Source: Halodesulfovibrio sp.
Lineage (GTDB): Bacteria > Desulfobacterota > Desulfovibrionia > Desulfovibrionales > Desulfovibrionaceae
NCBI RefSeq assembly: GCF_015482765.1
Contig: NZ_JADMLB010000024.1
Span: 1-64,000, forward strand
Length of the DNA: 64,000 nucleotides
Direction: 5' to 3'
In this document: positions 8,545-17,748 of the stretch, piece after piece
Numbering within the stretch: the stretch's first letter is position 1
How the letters are laid out: every line of letters starts with the position of its first letter
Notes under the pieces: generated by a model
The model's database searches: none
What the model was told of the DNA's origin: nothing
Seen by the model: only the letters and a program-made list of their open reading frames with translations
Program-made: the position numbers and the translations under genes

Positions 8545-10023
8545 TTACGCTGACTTCATGCGGTGCTTTTTAATGATATTAAGGAGTGGCGGCACAAGCA
8601 GCAGGAAGGTAATGAGCCACAGGGCAAGAGCCTGCGGGCTTTCAAAGAAGATAGCCGCGCTGCCTCTGCTCATAATGAGTGCCTGAGCAAAACCTGTTTC
8701 TGCAATCGGACCAAGAATGAGTCCGAGAATAAGTGCCCCGAGGGAGAAGCCGGTTTTGTGCAGAAGAACGGCTCCAACTCCGAAAAGCAGACAAAGGAAA
8801 ACATCAAGTACACTGTTGTTCATGGAGTATGACCCCAGAACGGAGAACAGGCATACAACCGGAATCAGCAGCTCAGTCGGAGTGAGAGAGATTCGGGCAA
8901 AGTACGGTGCCATGTACAGTCCCAGTATCAGGAAAATGATGTTTGCAATGAAAAGTGAGAAGATGAATGCATAGGTCATTGGACCATATGTTGTGAACAG
9001 CTCAGGCCCCGGAATAAGACCATGAACAAGCAATCCGCCAAGCAGGGCTGCCGCTACGCTGTTTCCGGGAATACCGAGAGTCAGTGTAGGAACAAGGGAG
9101 CCGCCCACGCAGCCGTTGTTACCGGCTTCAGCAGCAGCAATGCCTTCAGGGTTGCCATTGCCGAACAGTTCCGGTTTCTTGGAACGGCGTCGTGCAATGT
9201 TGTAGGAAAGGAACGCTGCGATAGTTGCGCCTTCACCCGGAAGGATACCTACAAGAGTACCGGTAAAGGAACCCATGCTGATAAATTTGAAAATCCCTTT
9301 CGGAAGAGGTTCACGTTTGATTTCTGTAACAAGTTCAGCATTGTCTACAACGCTTTTTTTACCGGTAAGGGTCAGCATCTGAGAGATGGAGAACATACCG
9401 ATAAGAACCGGCATGAATGCAACACCGTCATACAGGTCTGTGAGTCCTGCGGTGTAGCGGAGCATACCGGAGATAGGATCTGTGCCTACAACAGCAATAA
9501 TAAGACCGATGATACCGGAGATGAGTGACTTTATCAGACCGGTTTTTTCATCTGTCATAGAGACAAGACCTGCAAGGCCGAGGATGGCAAGCAGGAAATA
9601 TTCTGGCGGACCGAAAGTAAGTGCGAACTGGGCGAGAATTGGTGCCAGAATTAACAAAATGATTGTTGAGAAAACACCCCCGACGCAACTGGCAATAACA
9701 GACACTTTAAGTGCCAGACCTGCGCGCCCTTGCTGTGTCATAGGGTAGCCTTCCAGCGCGGTGGCAACTGCTGCCGGAGTACCCGGTGTGCGCAGCAGAA
9801 TAGCCGGAATGGAACCGCCGTACATTGCGCCACAGTAAACACCGCCCATAAGTACGAGACCGATGAGGGGATCAAGGGTGAATGTAACAGGAATAAGCAG
9901 AGCAACTGCCATGGTTGCAGTAAGCCCCGGCATACCGCCGATAACAACGCCGGACACTGTTCCAAGAAGTACAGCAAGTAATGGCATTGGTGCCATTAAA
10001 GAAGAAAGAGATTCTAAGATCAT
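8545..10023 (-). CDS. tctA: Tripartite tricarboxylate transporter, large membrane subunit TctA
   Basis: The 492-residue integral membrane protein has about 11-12 helices and the conserved TctA signature near the N-terminus (GVVIGGMPGLTATMAVAL). A second copy of the pattern lies in the middle (TLVGILPGEGATIAAFLSYN). It forms the transport channel of a TTT secondary transporter with TctB and the periplasmic binding protein TctC. Family substrates include citrate, other carboxylates and sulfolactate-type sulfonates. Gene order is tctC-tctB-tctA, tightly packed, with AGGA before the ATG. It is read on the same strand as the glycyl radical enzyme but separated from it by a terminator. Confidence 0.93.
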   Translation of the reverse strand: MILESLSSLMAPMPLLAVLLGTVSGVVIGGMPGLTATMAVALLIPVTFTLDPLIGLVLMGGVYCGAMYGGSIPAILLRTPGTPAAVATALEGYPMTQQGRAGLALKVSVIASCVGGVFSTIILLILAPILAQFALTFGPPEYFLLAILGLAGLVSMTDEKTGLIKSLISGIIGLIIAVVGTDPISGMLRYTAGLTDLYDGVAFMPVLIGMFSISQMLTLTGKKSVVDNAELVTEIKREPLPKGIFKFISMGSFTGTLVGILPGEGATIAAFLSYNIARRRSKKPELFGNGNPEGIAAAEAGNNGCVGGSLVPTLTLGIPGNSVAAALLGGLLVHGLIPGPELFTTYGPMTYAFIFSLFIANIIFLILGLYMAPYFARISLTPTELLIPVVCLFSVLGSYSMNNSVLDVFLCLLFGVGAVLLHKTGFSLGALILGLILGPIAETGFAQALIMSRGSAAIFFESPQALALWLITFLLLVPPLLNIIKKHRMKSA

Positions 10024-10034
10024 AGGATGTATCC

Positions 10035-10499
10035 TTATCCGAACAGACTACTTGTCGGGAGAAAAACCCCAAGCAATTTCTCGAAAACGAGGTAAACGAA
10101 AAGCAGGATGCCAATAGTTGTGACACCGAAATGAAGCGGTTTTCGTGCTCCAAGCAGAAGCATAGCAGTCGGAAGAAATATTGCAGAAGCCAGATAGAAC
10201 CCTAAGAATTCAAAAGAGGCAGCGTAGATGAATAACAGGATGCACAGTCCCCAGAATCGTCGAGGTGCTTCCGCCATGTTAAGTGCGGCAGTTTGGCTGT
10301 CTTGTTCTTTTTTCTTGTTTTTAGAAGTAATAAACAATTCTGCAAGGCACAAAACACCAAGACAGATTGCAAGAAAACGAACATATGCGGCTGTCGAACC
10401 CTGAACGAATTTCGGGTACGCTGCGGTGCTGTTGTAAAGCAGCACCGCAAGTACCAAAAATCCGCCGAGAAGCAGTAACTCAGCAAATCTTTTTGTCAT
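10035..10499 (-). CDS. tctB: Tripartite tricarboxylate transporter, small membrane subunit TctB
   Basis: The 154-residue protein has four predicted helices, the usual TctB size and topology, with a charged cytoplasmic loop (SKNKKKEQDSQ) between helices 2 and 3. It lies 6 bases after tctC and 11 bases before tctA, so the three are co-transcribed. Sequence conservation in this subunit is low across the family, and the assignment depends largely on its position between tctC and tctA. Confidence 0.88.
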   Translation of the reverse strand: MTKRFAELLLLGGFLVLAVLLYNSTAAYPKFVQGSTAAYVRFLAICLGVLCLAELFITSKNKKKEQDSQTAALNMAEAPRRFWGLCILLFIYAASFEFLGFYLASAIFLPTAMLLLGARKPLHFGVTTIGILLFVYLVFEKLLGVFLPTSSLFG

Positions 10500-10505
10500 A
10501 TTCTA

Positions 10506-11447
10506 TTACCAAGGGTTCTTATCGTAGAAGGACTGAGTTTCTACCTGAAGACCTTCGAGGTATGTACGGTAATCAGCACCGGACATAGGAAGGCGGCTGT
10601 ACACGTTCTTTTTGCAGTCTGCGATAAAGTCAGGGTCGTTGTTAACTTTTACGAGCAGGTCGTCGAGTTTAGCAAGAATGTCTTTATCAATGCCGGCTGG
10701 AGCAACAAAACCGCGAGTTGCAGTCATGTTAACGTCGTAACCCTGCTCAGCAGCAGTTTTTACGTCAGGAAGAACCTGGGAGCGTTCTTTGTTAAGAAGA
10801 GCGATAACGCGAGCGGTGCCAGCTTTGTGCTGAGCCTGCATCTGAGAAAGGTTCATGATGCTTGCGTCTGCATGGTTACCAAGGATGAGTGCTTTCTGCT
10901 CTGTAGAACCTTTGGTTGGAAGCAGGTTGAATTCAACGCCTGCTTTCTTTTCAAATTTCTTTGCAGCGATGAAGTCGTCAGAACCGATGCCGTTAACAGC
11001 AACTGTAAGCGGGTTTTCTTTTGCTGCTTTGATAAAGCCTGCAAGGTCGGTGATAGGGCTTTCTTTAGGAACAGCGATGAGTAATGGATCGTCAACGCAG
11101 TTACCCATTACGTGGAAGCTGTCGAGAGTGTAACGAGCACGTTTTGAAACAACGTGAGATACAATCTGTGTGGTGAAGATCAAACCGATGGTGTGACCGT
11201 CGTTTTTCGCACGGGCGATTGCTTCAAAGCCTTTCTGGCCACCGGAGCCAGGGATGTTCTGAACAACAAAGTTTGCGCCGTTCCAGTATTTTTTAGCAGC
11301 GTTGATAAAGATACGTGCAGTAGTATCAGTAGAGCCGCCAGCTTTGGATGGAACAACAATAGTGATTGGTTTGCTTGGGTATTCAGCCATAGCATACATA
11401 GGGAAGGCAAAAACGAGTGCCATGAGTAATGCTAAAAGTTTTTTCAT
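10506..11447 (-). CDS. tctC: Tripartite tricarboxylate transporter, periplasmic binding protein TctC
   Basis: The 313-residue Bug/TctC-type solute receptor has a signal peptide (MKKLLALLMALVFAFPMYAMA). The mature protein has the family start YPSKPITIVVPSKAGGSTD and the conserved NIPGSGGQKGFEAIA loop that closes over the ligand. It delivers substrate to TctAB. The ATG at 11447 has GGAG six bases upstream; a GTG one codon earlier is less likely. The gene is first in the operon and lies behind a sigma54-type promoter. Substrate cannot be read from sequence. Confidence 0.92.
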   Translation of the reverse strand: MKKLLALLMALVFAFPMYAMAEYPSKPITIVVPSKAGGSTDTTARIFINAAKKYWNGANFVVQNIPGSGGQKGFEAIARAKNDGHTIGLIFTTQIVSHVVSKRARYTLDSFHVMGNCVDDPLLIAVPKESPITDLAGFIKAAKENPLTVAVNGIGSDDFIAAKKFEKKAGVEFNLLPTKGSTEQKALILGNHADASIMNLSQMQAQHKAGTARVIALLNKERSQVLPDVKTAAEQGYDVNMTATRGFVAPAGIDKDILAKLDDLLVKVNNDPDFIADCKKNVYSRLPMSGADYRTYLEGLQVETQSFYDKNPW

Positions 11448-11571
11448 CACATACTCCGTACGTTGGGTGCGGCATTGTACCGCAGGTTAACGACTACAGC
11501 CGGAAATCCATCAGTCGGCAGAATCGTAATTGTACAAAAAAAAAGAGCGTTTCTTACTGCTCCTCCTCTCC

Positions 11572-11596
11572 TACCGTGACAAAAATTATCACGGTA
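11572..11596 (-). repeat. Inverted repeat in the tctC leader
   Basis: TACCGTGA (11572-11579) and TCACGGTA (11589-11596) form an eight-base inverted repeat with nine bases between. It lies downstream of the predicted transcription start, so it could be an mRNA hairpin or a repressor-type operator. The spacing is wrong for a CRP site. Confidence 0.45.
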
Positions 11597-11608
11597 CATC
11601 GGCCTATT

Positions 11609-11624
11609 AACAATTTGTGTGCCA
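11609..11624 (-). promoter_or_regulatory. Sigma54 (-24/-12) promoter for tctCBA
   Basis: On the minus strand the sequence is TGGCACACAAATTGTT, against a consensus TGGCAC-N5-TTGCW. The -24 box is perfect, spacing is right, and only the C of the -12 element differs. Start of transcription would be near 11600, about 150 bases before tctC. The divergent operon encodes a sigma54 activator, which fits. Confidence 0.7.
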
Positions 11625-11883
11625 TTTTTTATTTCGATTATAACTTGCTGATATAAAGAGGTAAGTTTTTAGGACGTGTGTTTTGTAAACGCTTCCGGCT
11701 GGGTCGTTTTTGACACATTGTGAACCATAACGACTCATTCGTTATTTTCAGTTTTAGGTTGAGTATCACAGACTTGTCGTGAGCATGAAAGAAGGTGGGA
11801 GCATAGATAAAACAGATGTGTTTTTAGGCAGTATAGTGAAAGAAAAGAAGGCGGCATTCTTGACCCACCTTGCAAATGTTTTT

Positions 11884-11940
11884 ATAACCCACTCAGCTAA
11901 CCTTTTTATAGTGTTTTTGCATTAATTTTTAGTGGGTTAT
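11884..11940. repeat. Long-spaced inverted repeat, candidate activator binding sites
   Basis: ATAACCCACT (11884-11893) and AGTGGGTTAT (11931-11940) are a perfect ten-base inverted pair 37 bases apart. A further GACCCACCTT lies at about 11862. They are 260-330 bases upstream of the sigma54 promoter of tctC and just before the regulator operon, a normal place for enhancer sites of an NtrC-type activator. Binding is inferred. Confidence 0.5.
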
Positions 11941-12005
11941 GAGTTTTGTGCCCTGATGCTTGTACACTGTTTCTTCTGGTTTGCAGTATTATCTGGAGGT
12001 ACACA

Positions 12006-13358
12006 ATGTACACTGGCTGTCAAAGGGGAGTTCGCTATTTTTACTGGTGCGCGTTGTGCACTGTTGTAACTCTTTTTTTGTGCGGAACGTTTGCTGGTAA
12101 AGCAAATGCTGTGGAACAATCCCGCCTGCAAATTTTTACATCGTTTCCCCCTTCCTTTTATGAACCGTTTGTGAAGCGGTTTGAAGTGCTGCACCCTGAA
12201 ATTGCTGTTTCTATTATGAACAAAAAAACGACTTCCGCCGTGGCAGAATTACTGCGCGGAAATCGTCGCAATTTTGATGTGTTCTGGTCTTCTTCTCCGG
12301 ATGCCTTTGAGATTTTGAAGCAGGGTAAGTTGTTAAAACGAACAGTGCATGGCCGACAGTACAAGACTGTCGCTGTGGATGGTTTTTCTGTGGATGATCC
12401 TGACGGGTTTTATTACGGATTCGCGTTATCAGCTGTGGGATGGATGTGGAACCAGTCGTACCTCGAAAGAGAAGGGGTAGAACCACCAAAACGGTGGGAA
12501 GATATCGCGGATTCTAAATATTACAGTCATGTTGTTATGACCAGTCCATCACGTTCCGGTACGACACATCTTATTGTTGAAAGTATCTTGCAAAAGATGG
12601 GGTGGGAAAAAGGCTGGGCGTACCTGTTACGAATGTCAGGAAATCTTGTAACGCTTTCTGCTCGCAGTTTCAGTGTGACAGAAGGGGTTAGAGGTGGATT
12701 GTATGGGGTCGGCTTGGTGATAGATATTCTTGGCCGCGCACCGGATGCAGAAAGTGTCCATTTTCAATACGGAGAGCCTGCTCTTTTAACACCTGCCGGA
12801 ATAGGAATGTTAAAAAATAGCGCAAATACCGCTGAAGCTGAGATGTTTATCAACTTCATGCTGTCTCCGGAAGGGCAGACTATTTTACTTAAGCCGCAAA
12901 TTTATCGTCTGCCGGTCGCTCAAAGTATGTATGACGACGGTAAGCTGGCAGCCTCGCCTCTCTACAGGTTGATTAAAGCAGGTAAGTCTAGACCATATGA
13001 CGCATCGTTATCTCAGCGCCGATACAATCTGGTAAACAATATTTTTGAAGAGTTTATTACATATCGATTGTTAGAGCGGCGTCAGCTGTGGAAGCGCATG
13101 CTTCTTTTGGAACGTGAATATGATTCGGACGATCTGTCTTTACTGGTGACGAAAAAGGAATTTTGCAGGTTACTTAGTGAGGTACCAGTTACTGACCTAC
13201 AGAGTAGGGATGCATCTTTTAATACCATGTTTCATAATTCGTACACCGGTACACCAAAGAGTGCAGAACGCCAGAAAATGATTTTGAAATGGCAGCAATT
13301 TATTGATGATAGATTTGCAAAAGCCAATGCCCTGCTCGATGCTGTAAAAAGGAAGTAG
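12006..13358 (+). CDS. PgtC-like periplasmic sensor (extracellular solute-binding protein)
   Basis: The 450-residue exported protein has an N-terminal membrane/signal segment (about residues 10-36) followed by a bacterial extracellular solute-binding fold of the iron/phosphoglycerate receptor type (LQIFTSFPPSFYEPFVKRFE near the start, then FDVFWSSSPDAFEIL). In the Pgt system PgtC senses external substrate and signals through the kinase PgtB to PgtA. The order here (binding protein, kinase, sigma54 regulator) is the same. The ATG has GGAGG six bases upstream; the frame is open 20 codons further up but lacks such a site. It is divergent from tctCBA. Confidence 0.8.
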   Translation: MYTGCQRGVRYFYWCALCTVVTLFLCGTFAGKANAVEQSRLQIFTSFPPSFYEPFVKRFEVLHPEIAVSIMNKKTTSAVAELLRGNRRNFDVFWSSSPDAFEILKQGKLLKRTVHGRQYKTVAVDGFSVDDPDGFYYGFALSAVGWMWNQSYLEREGVEPPKRWEDIADSKYYSHVVMTSPSRSGTTHLIVESILQKMGWEKGWAYLLRMSGNLVTLSARSFSVTEGVRGGLYGVGLVIDILGRAPDAESVHFQYGEPALLTPAGIGMLKNSANTAEAEMFINFMLSPEGQTILLKPQIYRLPVAQSMYDDGKLAASPLYRLIKAGKSRPYDASLSQRRYNLVNNIFEEFITYRLLERRQLWKRMLLLEREYDSDDLSLLVTKKEFCRLLSEVPVTDLQSRDASFNTMFHNSYTGTPKSAERQKMILKWQQFIDDRFAKANALLDAVKRK

Positions 13359-13555
13359 GGTAGTATGATTGAATTCGTTTCGTCAACGTATGAGTGCAAT
13401 CCGCATGATGCAGAGATGTGTCTCTCGCGGGCTGTGATAGTTATAAATTACACCTTCTGCTCGGTATTACAGTTAAAACGGTCTTCTTTTACTGTGTCCT
13501 CACTGTTGCACCATGATGCCGTAATCGGGAAGAACAGGACGTTACAGTAAACCTC

Positions 13556-15952
13556 ATGATACAGAAGTTTTTTACAAAGATAGGCATTTGGGAGCGTTTG
13601 CTGCTAGCCTTTGGTGCTATTGCGGCGATTACTGTTTTGGCTGTGGTGACTGCATTGTTTCTTTTGGAGATCTCCAGCAATATTTTTGCAACAATTACTG
13701 AAAAAAATTTGCCGGAATTAGCTCAGGTTGCCGATGTAGCCGAAACTAGCGGGCAGATAATTGCTATTGCTCCAAACCTTGCTTCTGCACCGGATGAAGA
13801 GACGCAGAGAAAAATTCGGGCAGATCTTGATGCATTGCTGCTGAAATTCCGTGATGAAGTGAATCTTTTGGAATCAACAAATCCGGATGTTAGAAGGGAG
13901 ATTGATGATCTTCTGATTCGGCTAAACGACAACTTGTTCTCTTTACAGATAGTGGTTGCAGATCGCTTGGATGAAGAACGGCGTCTTCAACGGCATATTG
14001 AACGACTACGGTGGCTTTATTCTGACATGCTGGAAGAGATTGAGCCCTTGAGTCAGGATCTCAATTACAACTTAGATGCTGAGATTGATCGTATCCGCGG
14101 GGCAGTCGGGCAGGGGGAAAAAAACGTTTCCGCTGCAAGAGTTCGATCAAACCGGATGTTCAAAAGAGTTGTAGACCGGATAGGTAATGGCGGTGATTTA
14201 CTTGTAAGTCTTTTGTTACAAGCCTCTTCAGCGCAGACTGAAGCTCATGTAGATAACTTGGCGGCGCTTGCCAGCGATACGATCGCTTCTTTACGACTTA
14301 ATTTGGAGCACTTTTCAGATGAAGCGAGTGCGTTAACGTTGCGGCAGGTTTTTTCCGAAGTGTTGTCGCGTGCTGAGGGGACAGACGGCGTCTTTGCTTT
14401 GAAAAAACGTATCCTTTCCAATACGATAAAAGGTCAGGATATTCTTGCAGAGAACACTCGCATTGTTGGGCAACTGCGTTCTGCAATAAGAAAGATTGTA
14501 ACACGTACGCAGGATGATGCGCTTAGAGCTGCAGCAATGACAACTGTGAAGCTTGAACGTGCCCGCTGGGCACAGTTGGGATTAGTGCTTTTCAGTTTAA
14601 TTATTGCTTCATGCGTATTGTGGTTTTATGTGCGGGGCAGCATTGTTGCACGATTAAACGCCTTGGCAAACAGCATGCAGGCAATTGCCGGCGGCGATCT
14701 TCATTATTCAATTCCGGAAGCCGGTGGCGATGAGATTGGTAAGATGGCAGGGGCATTGCGCGTCTTTCGCGACACTGCTCAAGAGGTTGAAGAAGCAAAC
14801 GCACAGGCAATTATCGACAACGCAGCTGTTGGATTGGTCATTGCCGAACGTGATGGTGTCATCCGTTTCGCGAACTCCATGGCGGCTAACCTTTTCACGT
14901 CTGAGCTTCAATCCATGGTCGGGCAGTCGTTATCTACATTTGTTTCAACAGCCGATAAGCAGGCATTTAGCGATTCATGCCGTCTCGCCTTTTTAAACGA
15001 GGATGACGAACAGGTTGTTGCCATGTATCAAGGCGTGCGCCAAGGTGAAAAAGAGTTTCCAGTAGAAGTGGTGATTCGCCCGGTTGAACAGCGAATGCAG
15101 CGACGCCTGATGGTTACATTGCATGACGTTACTGAGCGTGAAAAATCGCAGGAGCTTCTTCAGAAAAGAGTACGTCAGAAGACAGATCATTTAAGCAAAA
15201 TTAACGTAAAGCTTCGTCAGGAAGTTCGCGAACGGCGCAGAGTACAGGACGAGCTTGTACAAGCTGGAAAACTTGCCGCTTTGGGACAATTATCTGCCGG
15301 AATTGCGCATGAGCTTAATCAGCCGCTGTCTGCAATCAGATATTATCTGCATAATGCCCGTTTATTATTGGAACGGGGAAAACTTGATATGCATCAGCAA
15401 AATATTGATAAAATAGATGAGCTGAGTGAACGAATGGCGGGGATGATTAACCATTTGAAAAAATTTGCTCGTCTTCCTTCCAATAAATTGCATCCTGTTG
15501 AGGTGGTGCCGGTCATTGATCAGTCCCTTGCCTTGCTTAAATCACGTATTACCGAGGACAATATTGAGGTCAAGCGGTTGTATGAAGGCAAACAGTATGT
15601 CATCGATGCAGAAGATATTCGCCTTGAGCAGGTGCTGGTCAACATCATTGGCAATGCTATTGATGCTATCGGTATGCAGGGTGGGGATGACCGTTTGATT
15701 TCCGTTGATGTATTTGATGAAGCCGAAACCGTGACCATCGAGATTGTTGATACTGGAACAGGCATCCCGCCGGAAGTAAAAGAATCGATATTTGATCCGT
15801 TCTACACGACCAAGGAAGTCGGGAAAGGGCTTGGTCTTGGTCTTTCCATTTCATATAATATTGTGAAGGATATGAGAGGAGAAATTAGTGCCGCTAACAC
15901 TGAGCTTGGCGGGACTCAATTTACTCTGTCATTCCAAAAATCTGTTGGATAA
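13556..15952 (+). CDS. Membrane sensor histidine kinase, PgtB/DctB-like
   Basis: The 798-residue protein has a first membrane segment at about 17-38, then a long helical, probably periplasmic region to about 340, and a second membrane segment at about 340-362. A HAMP domain (MQAIAGGDLHYSIPEAGGDE) follows at about 370-420, then a PAS domain (about 420-525), HisKA with H585 in GIAHELNQPLSAIRYYL, and a C-terminal ATPase with NIIGNAIDAI and DTGTGIPPE. It should phosphorylate the next gene product. There is no good ribosome-binding site at the ATG, and 197 bases separate it from the PgtC-like gene. It ends two bases before the response regulator start. Confidence 0.9.
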   Translation: MIQKFFTKIGIWERLLLAFGAIAAITVLAVVTALFLLEISSNIFATITEKNLPELAQVADVAETSGQIIAIAPNLASAPDEETQRKIRADLDALLLKFRDEVNLLESTNPDVRREIDDLLIRLNDNLFSLQIVVADRLDEERRLQRHIERLRWLYSDMLEEIEPLSQDLNYNLDAEIDRIRGAVGQGEKNVSAARVRSNRMFKRVVDRIGNGGDLLVSLLLQASSAQTEAHVDNLAALASDTIASLRLNLEHFSDEASALTLRQVFSEVLSRAEGTDGVFALKKRILSNTIKGQDILAENTRIVGQLRSAIRKIVTRTQDDALRAAAMTTVKLERARWAQLGLVLFSLIIASCVLWFYVRGSIVARLNALANSMQAIAGGDLHYSIPEAGGDEIGKMAGALRVFRDTAQEVEEANAQAIIDNAAVGLVIAERDGVIRFANSMAANLFTSELQSMVGQSLSTFVSTADKQAFSDSCRLAFLNEDDEQVVAMYQGVRQGEKEFPVEVVIRPVEQRMQRRLMVTLHDVTEREKSQELLQKRVRQKTDHLSKINVKLRQEVRERRRVQDELVQAGKLAALGQLSAGIAHELNQPLSAIRYYLHNARLLLERGKLDMHQQNIDKIDELSERMAGMINHLKKFARLPSNKLHPVEVVPVIDQSLALLKSRITEDNIEVKRLYEGKQYVIDAEDIRLEQVLVNIIGNAIDAIGMQGGDDRLISVDVFDEAETVTIEIVDTGTGIPPEVKESIFDPFYTTKEVGKGLGLGLSISYNIVKDMRGEISAANTELGGTQFTLSFQKSVG

Positions 15953-15954
15953 TT

Positions 15955-17304
15955 ATGACTCCGATTGGTGAAATATATTTAGTCGATGACGAAGCTGAGA
16001 TTCGACAAGCTTGCCAGCAAACCTTTGAACTTGAAGGGTACGCCATTACGACCTTTAGTTCAGCAGAAGAGGTGTTGCAGCACATTACTCCTGATTGGCT
16101 GGGGGTAGTGATTAGTGACGTAAAAATGCCCGGTATGGATGGCTTAACATTGTTGAGCCGCCTTATGGAATTAGCACCTGAGCTGCCGGTTGTTATGCTT
16201 ACCGGTCATGGGGATGTGCCGATGGCGTTGGAAGCTATTCGTTCTGGCGCGTATGATTTTTTAGAAAAGCCTGCTCCCCCTGAATATCTTATTGAAGTAG
16301 CAAAAAGAGCGTTAGAGGCTCGGCGCCTTTGCCTTGAGAACCGTAATTTAAAAGAACGTCTTGCTGTTGATGTTGATTTGGAGTCACGAATCCTTGGTGA
16401 ATCTCCAGAAATTCTTCAGCTACGGCAGACTGTGAGTGCGTTGGCATCAATTGATGTAGATGTTCTTATTCTTGGTGAAACGGGCGTCGGGAAAGAACTT
16501 ACAGCGCGTTCTTTGCATGACTGCGGTAACAGGAAAGGTGGGAAGTTTGTTCCCCTCAACTGTTGCGCTATACCAGAAAGTCTCGTCGAAAGTGAATTGT
16601 TCGGACATGAGCGCGGTGCATTTACCAACGCCTCAAGTCGACGTATCGGTAAGATTGAATTGGCACAGGGCGGAACTCTTTTCCTTGATGAAGTAGAATC
16701 TATGCCGCTCGATATTCAAGTTAAGCTTCTGCGTGCATTGCAGGAGCGTGTTATTGAACGAGTGGGCAGCAATCAGCTTATTCCTGTTGATTTTAGGGTT
16801 GTCGCAGCTTCAAAGGTTGATCTTCGTGAGGCTGTAAGTAACGGAACATTCCGTGAAGACTTATTTTTCCGTCTGAATGTTGCGCGTATCAGCGTGCCCC
16901 CTCTGCGCGATAGGGCAGGGGACGTCATTCAGTTGTTACATTATTTTATGGCTGTAATGGCAGAGCGGTTCAGCAGGCCTATTCCAGAGCTTGAAGCAGA
17001 CGTAAGCAAACGCCTTCAGCAGTATTCGTGGCCAGGAAATGTTCGCGAATTGCGTAATGTAGCGCAGCAGTTAGTTCTTGGTCTTCCGCTGGATTTGTCA
17101 GGTGAAAGGGTAAGCAATGTTACTGAGCACGCAGCCTCGGAAGGGACGGTGCTTGATGAGCTTGTGGAGGACTACGAGCGGCAGTTGATTGTTGATGCGC
17201 TGAACCGGAATGGTGGACGTATTGAAAAGACCGCGTCTGATCTTGGTATTCCTAGAAAACGTTTATATTTACGAATGCGAAAGTATGGTTTGAGAAAAGA
17301 ATAG
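15955..17304 (+). CDS. Sigma54-dependent response regulator, PgtA/DctD-like, with GAFTNA loop
   Basis: The 449-residue protein has a receiver domain (1-120, phospho-acceptor D55 in VISDVKMPG), an AAA+ sigma54 activation domain (Walker A GETGVGKE at 174-181, Walker B GGTLFLDEVES) and a C-terminal Fis-type helix-turn-helix (about 405-449). The sigma54-contact loop reads GAFTNA at 221-226 instead of GAFTGA. It presumably activates the sigma54 promoter of the divergent tctCBA operon. It is translated directly after the kinase. The operon ends in a terminator. Confidence 0.92.
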   Translation: MTPIGEIYLVDDEAEIRQACQQTFELEGYAITTFSSAEEVLQHITPDWLGVVISDVKMPGMDGLTLLSRLMELAPELPVVMLTGHGDVPMALEAIRSGAYDFLEKPAPPEYLIEVAKRALEARRLCLENRNLKERLAVDVDLESRILGESPEILQLRQTVSALASIDVDVLILGETGVGKELTARSLHDCGNRKGGKFVPLNCCAIPESLVESELFGHERGAFTNASSRRIGKIELAQGGTLFLDEVESMPLDIQVKLLRALQERVIERVGSNQLIPVDFRVVAASKVDLREAVSNGTFREDLFFRLNVARISVPPLRDRAGDVIQLLHYFMAVMAERFSRPIPELEADVSKRLQQYSWPGNVRELRNVAQQLVLGLPLDLSGERVSNVTEHAASEGTVLDELVEDYERQLIVDALNRNGGRIEKTASDLGIPRKRLYLRMRKYGLRKE

Positions 17305-17315
17305 CGGAAGAAAAG

Positions 17316-17343
17316 CCTTCATTAGAATAATGAAGGTTTTTTT
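17316..17343 (+). terminator. Terminator of the sensor/regulator operon
   Basis: CCTTCATT (17316-17323) pairs with AATGAAGG (17329-17336), followed by seven T. It lies 12 bases after the response regulator stop. Confidence 0.88.
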
Positions 17344-17748
17344 ATTTGCGCAATAGCGTAGAATAACCCAATGGTATTGGCAGGATAGCTGTTTTTGACT
17401 TGCCTGCCGTTTCTTTACCGTTTAGGAGTAAAAAATTATATCTGTCACCATGTTAGCATAAAAAGAAGGGCTTGCGATTAGTACAACATATTAAGGCGGA
17501 AACGTTTACTGCATGTAGAACAAGGGGCTAACTACTGTATTTGGTTTAGAATAATTGTTGTACGGGATTTCAAGATATTTATGGCAGAGGGCGTATTTGA
17601 CGAAAGGTGTAGCAACGAGTATTTACCGACCCATGCGCATCTCGAATTGCTTGTTGTACTTTTTCCAACCATCATGGAAAAAACAAGAAACCTTACTGTT
17701 GCTGTACACCGTTTACCGTAGAACAGTACTTTTATACAGGACACAATT
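17344..17748. other. Intergenic region, no gene recognised
   Basis: About 400 bases between the terminator and the next operon. Two short plus- and minus-strand frames cross it without ribosome-binding sites. It presumably contains the promoter of the zinc protease operon. No repeat or RNA motif was recognised. Confidence 0.45.

Noticed and set aside
9022-9528. 168-codon frame antisense to tctA
   Set aside because: Antisense shadow of a membrane protein gene; no ribosome-binding site.
11572-11596. CRP/FNR site upstream of tctC
   Set aside because: The inverted repeat halves resemble GTGA/TCAC, but the nine-base spacing is wrong and it is downstream of the likely start of transcription.
13365-13550. 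61-codon frame between the PgtC-like and kinase genes
   Set aside because: A GGG is near the ATG, but the peptide looks random and no comparable gene is known in Pgt-type operons. The gap is left as uncertain.
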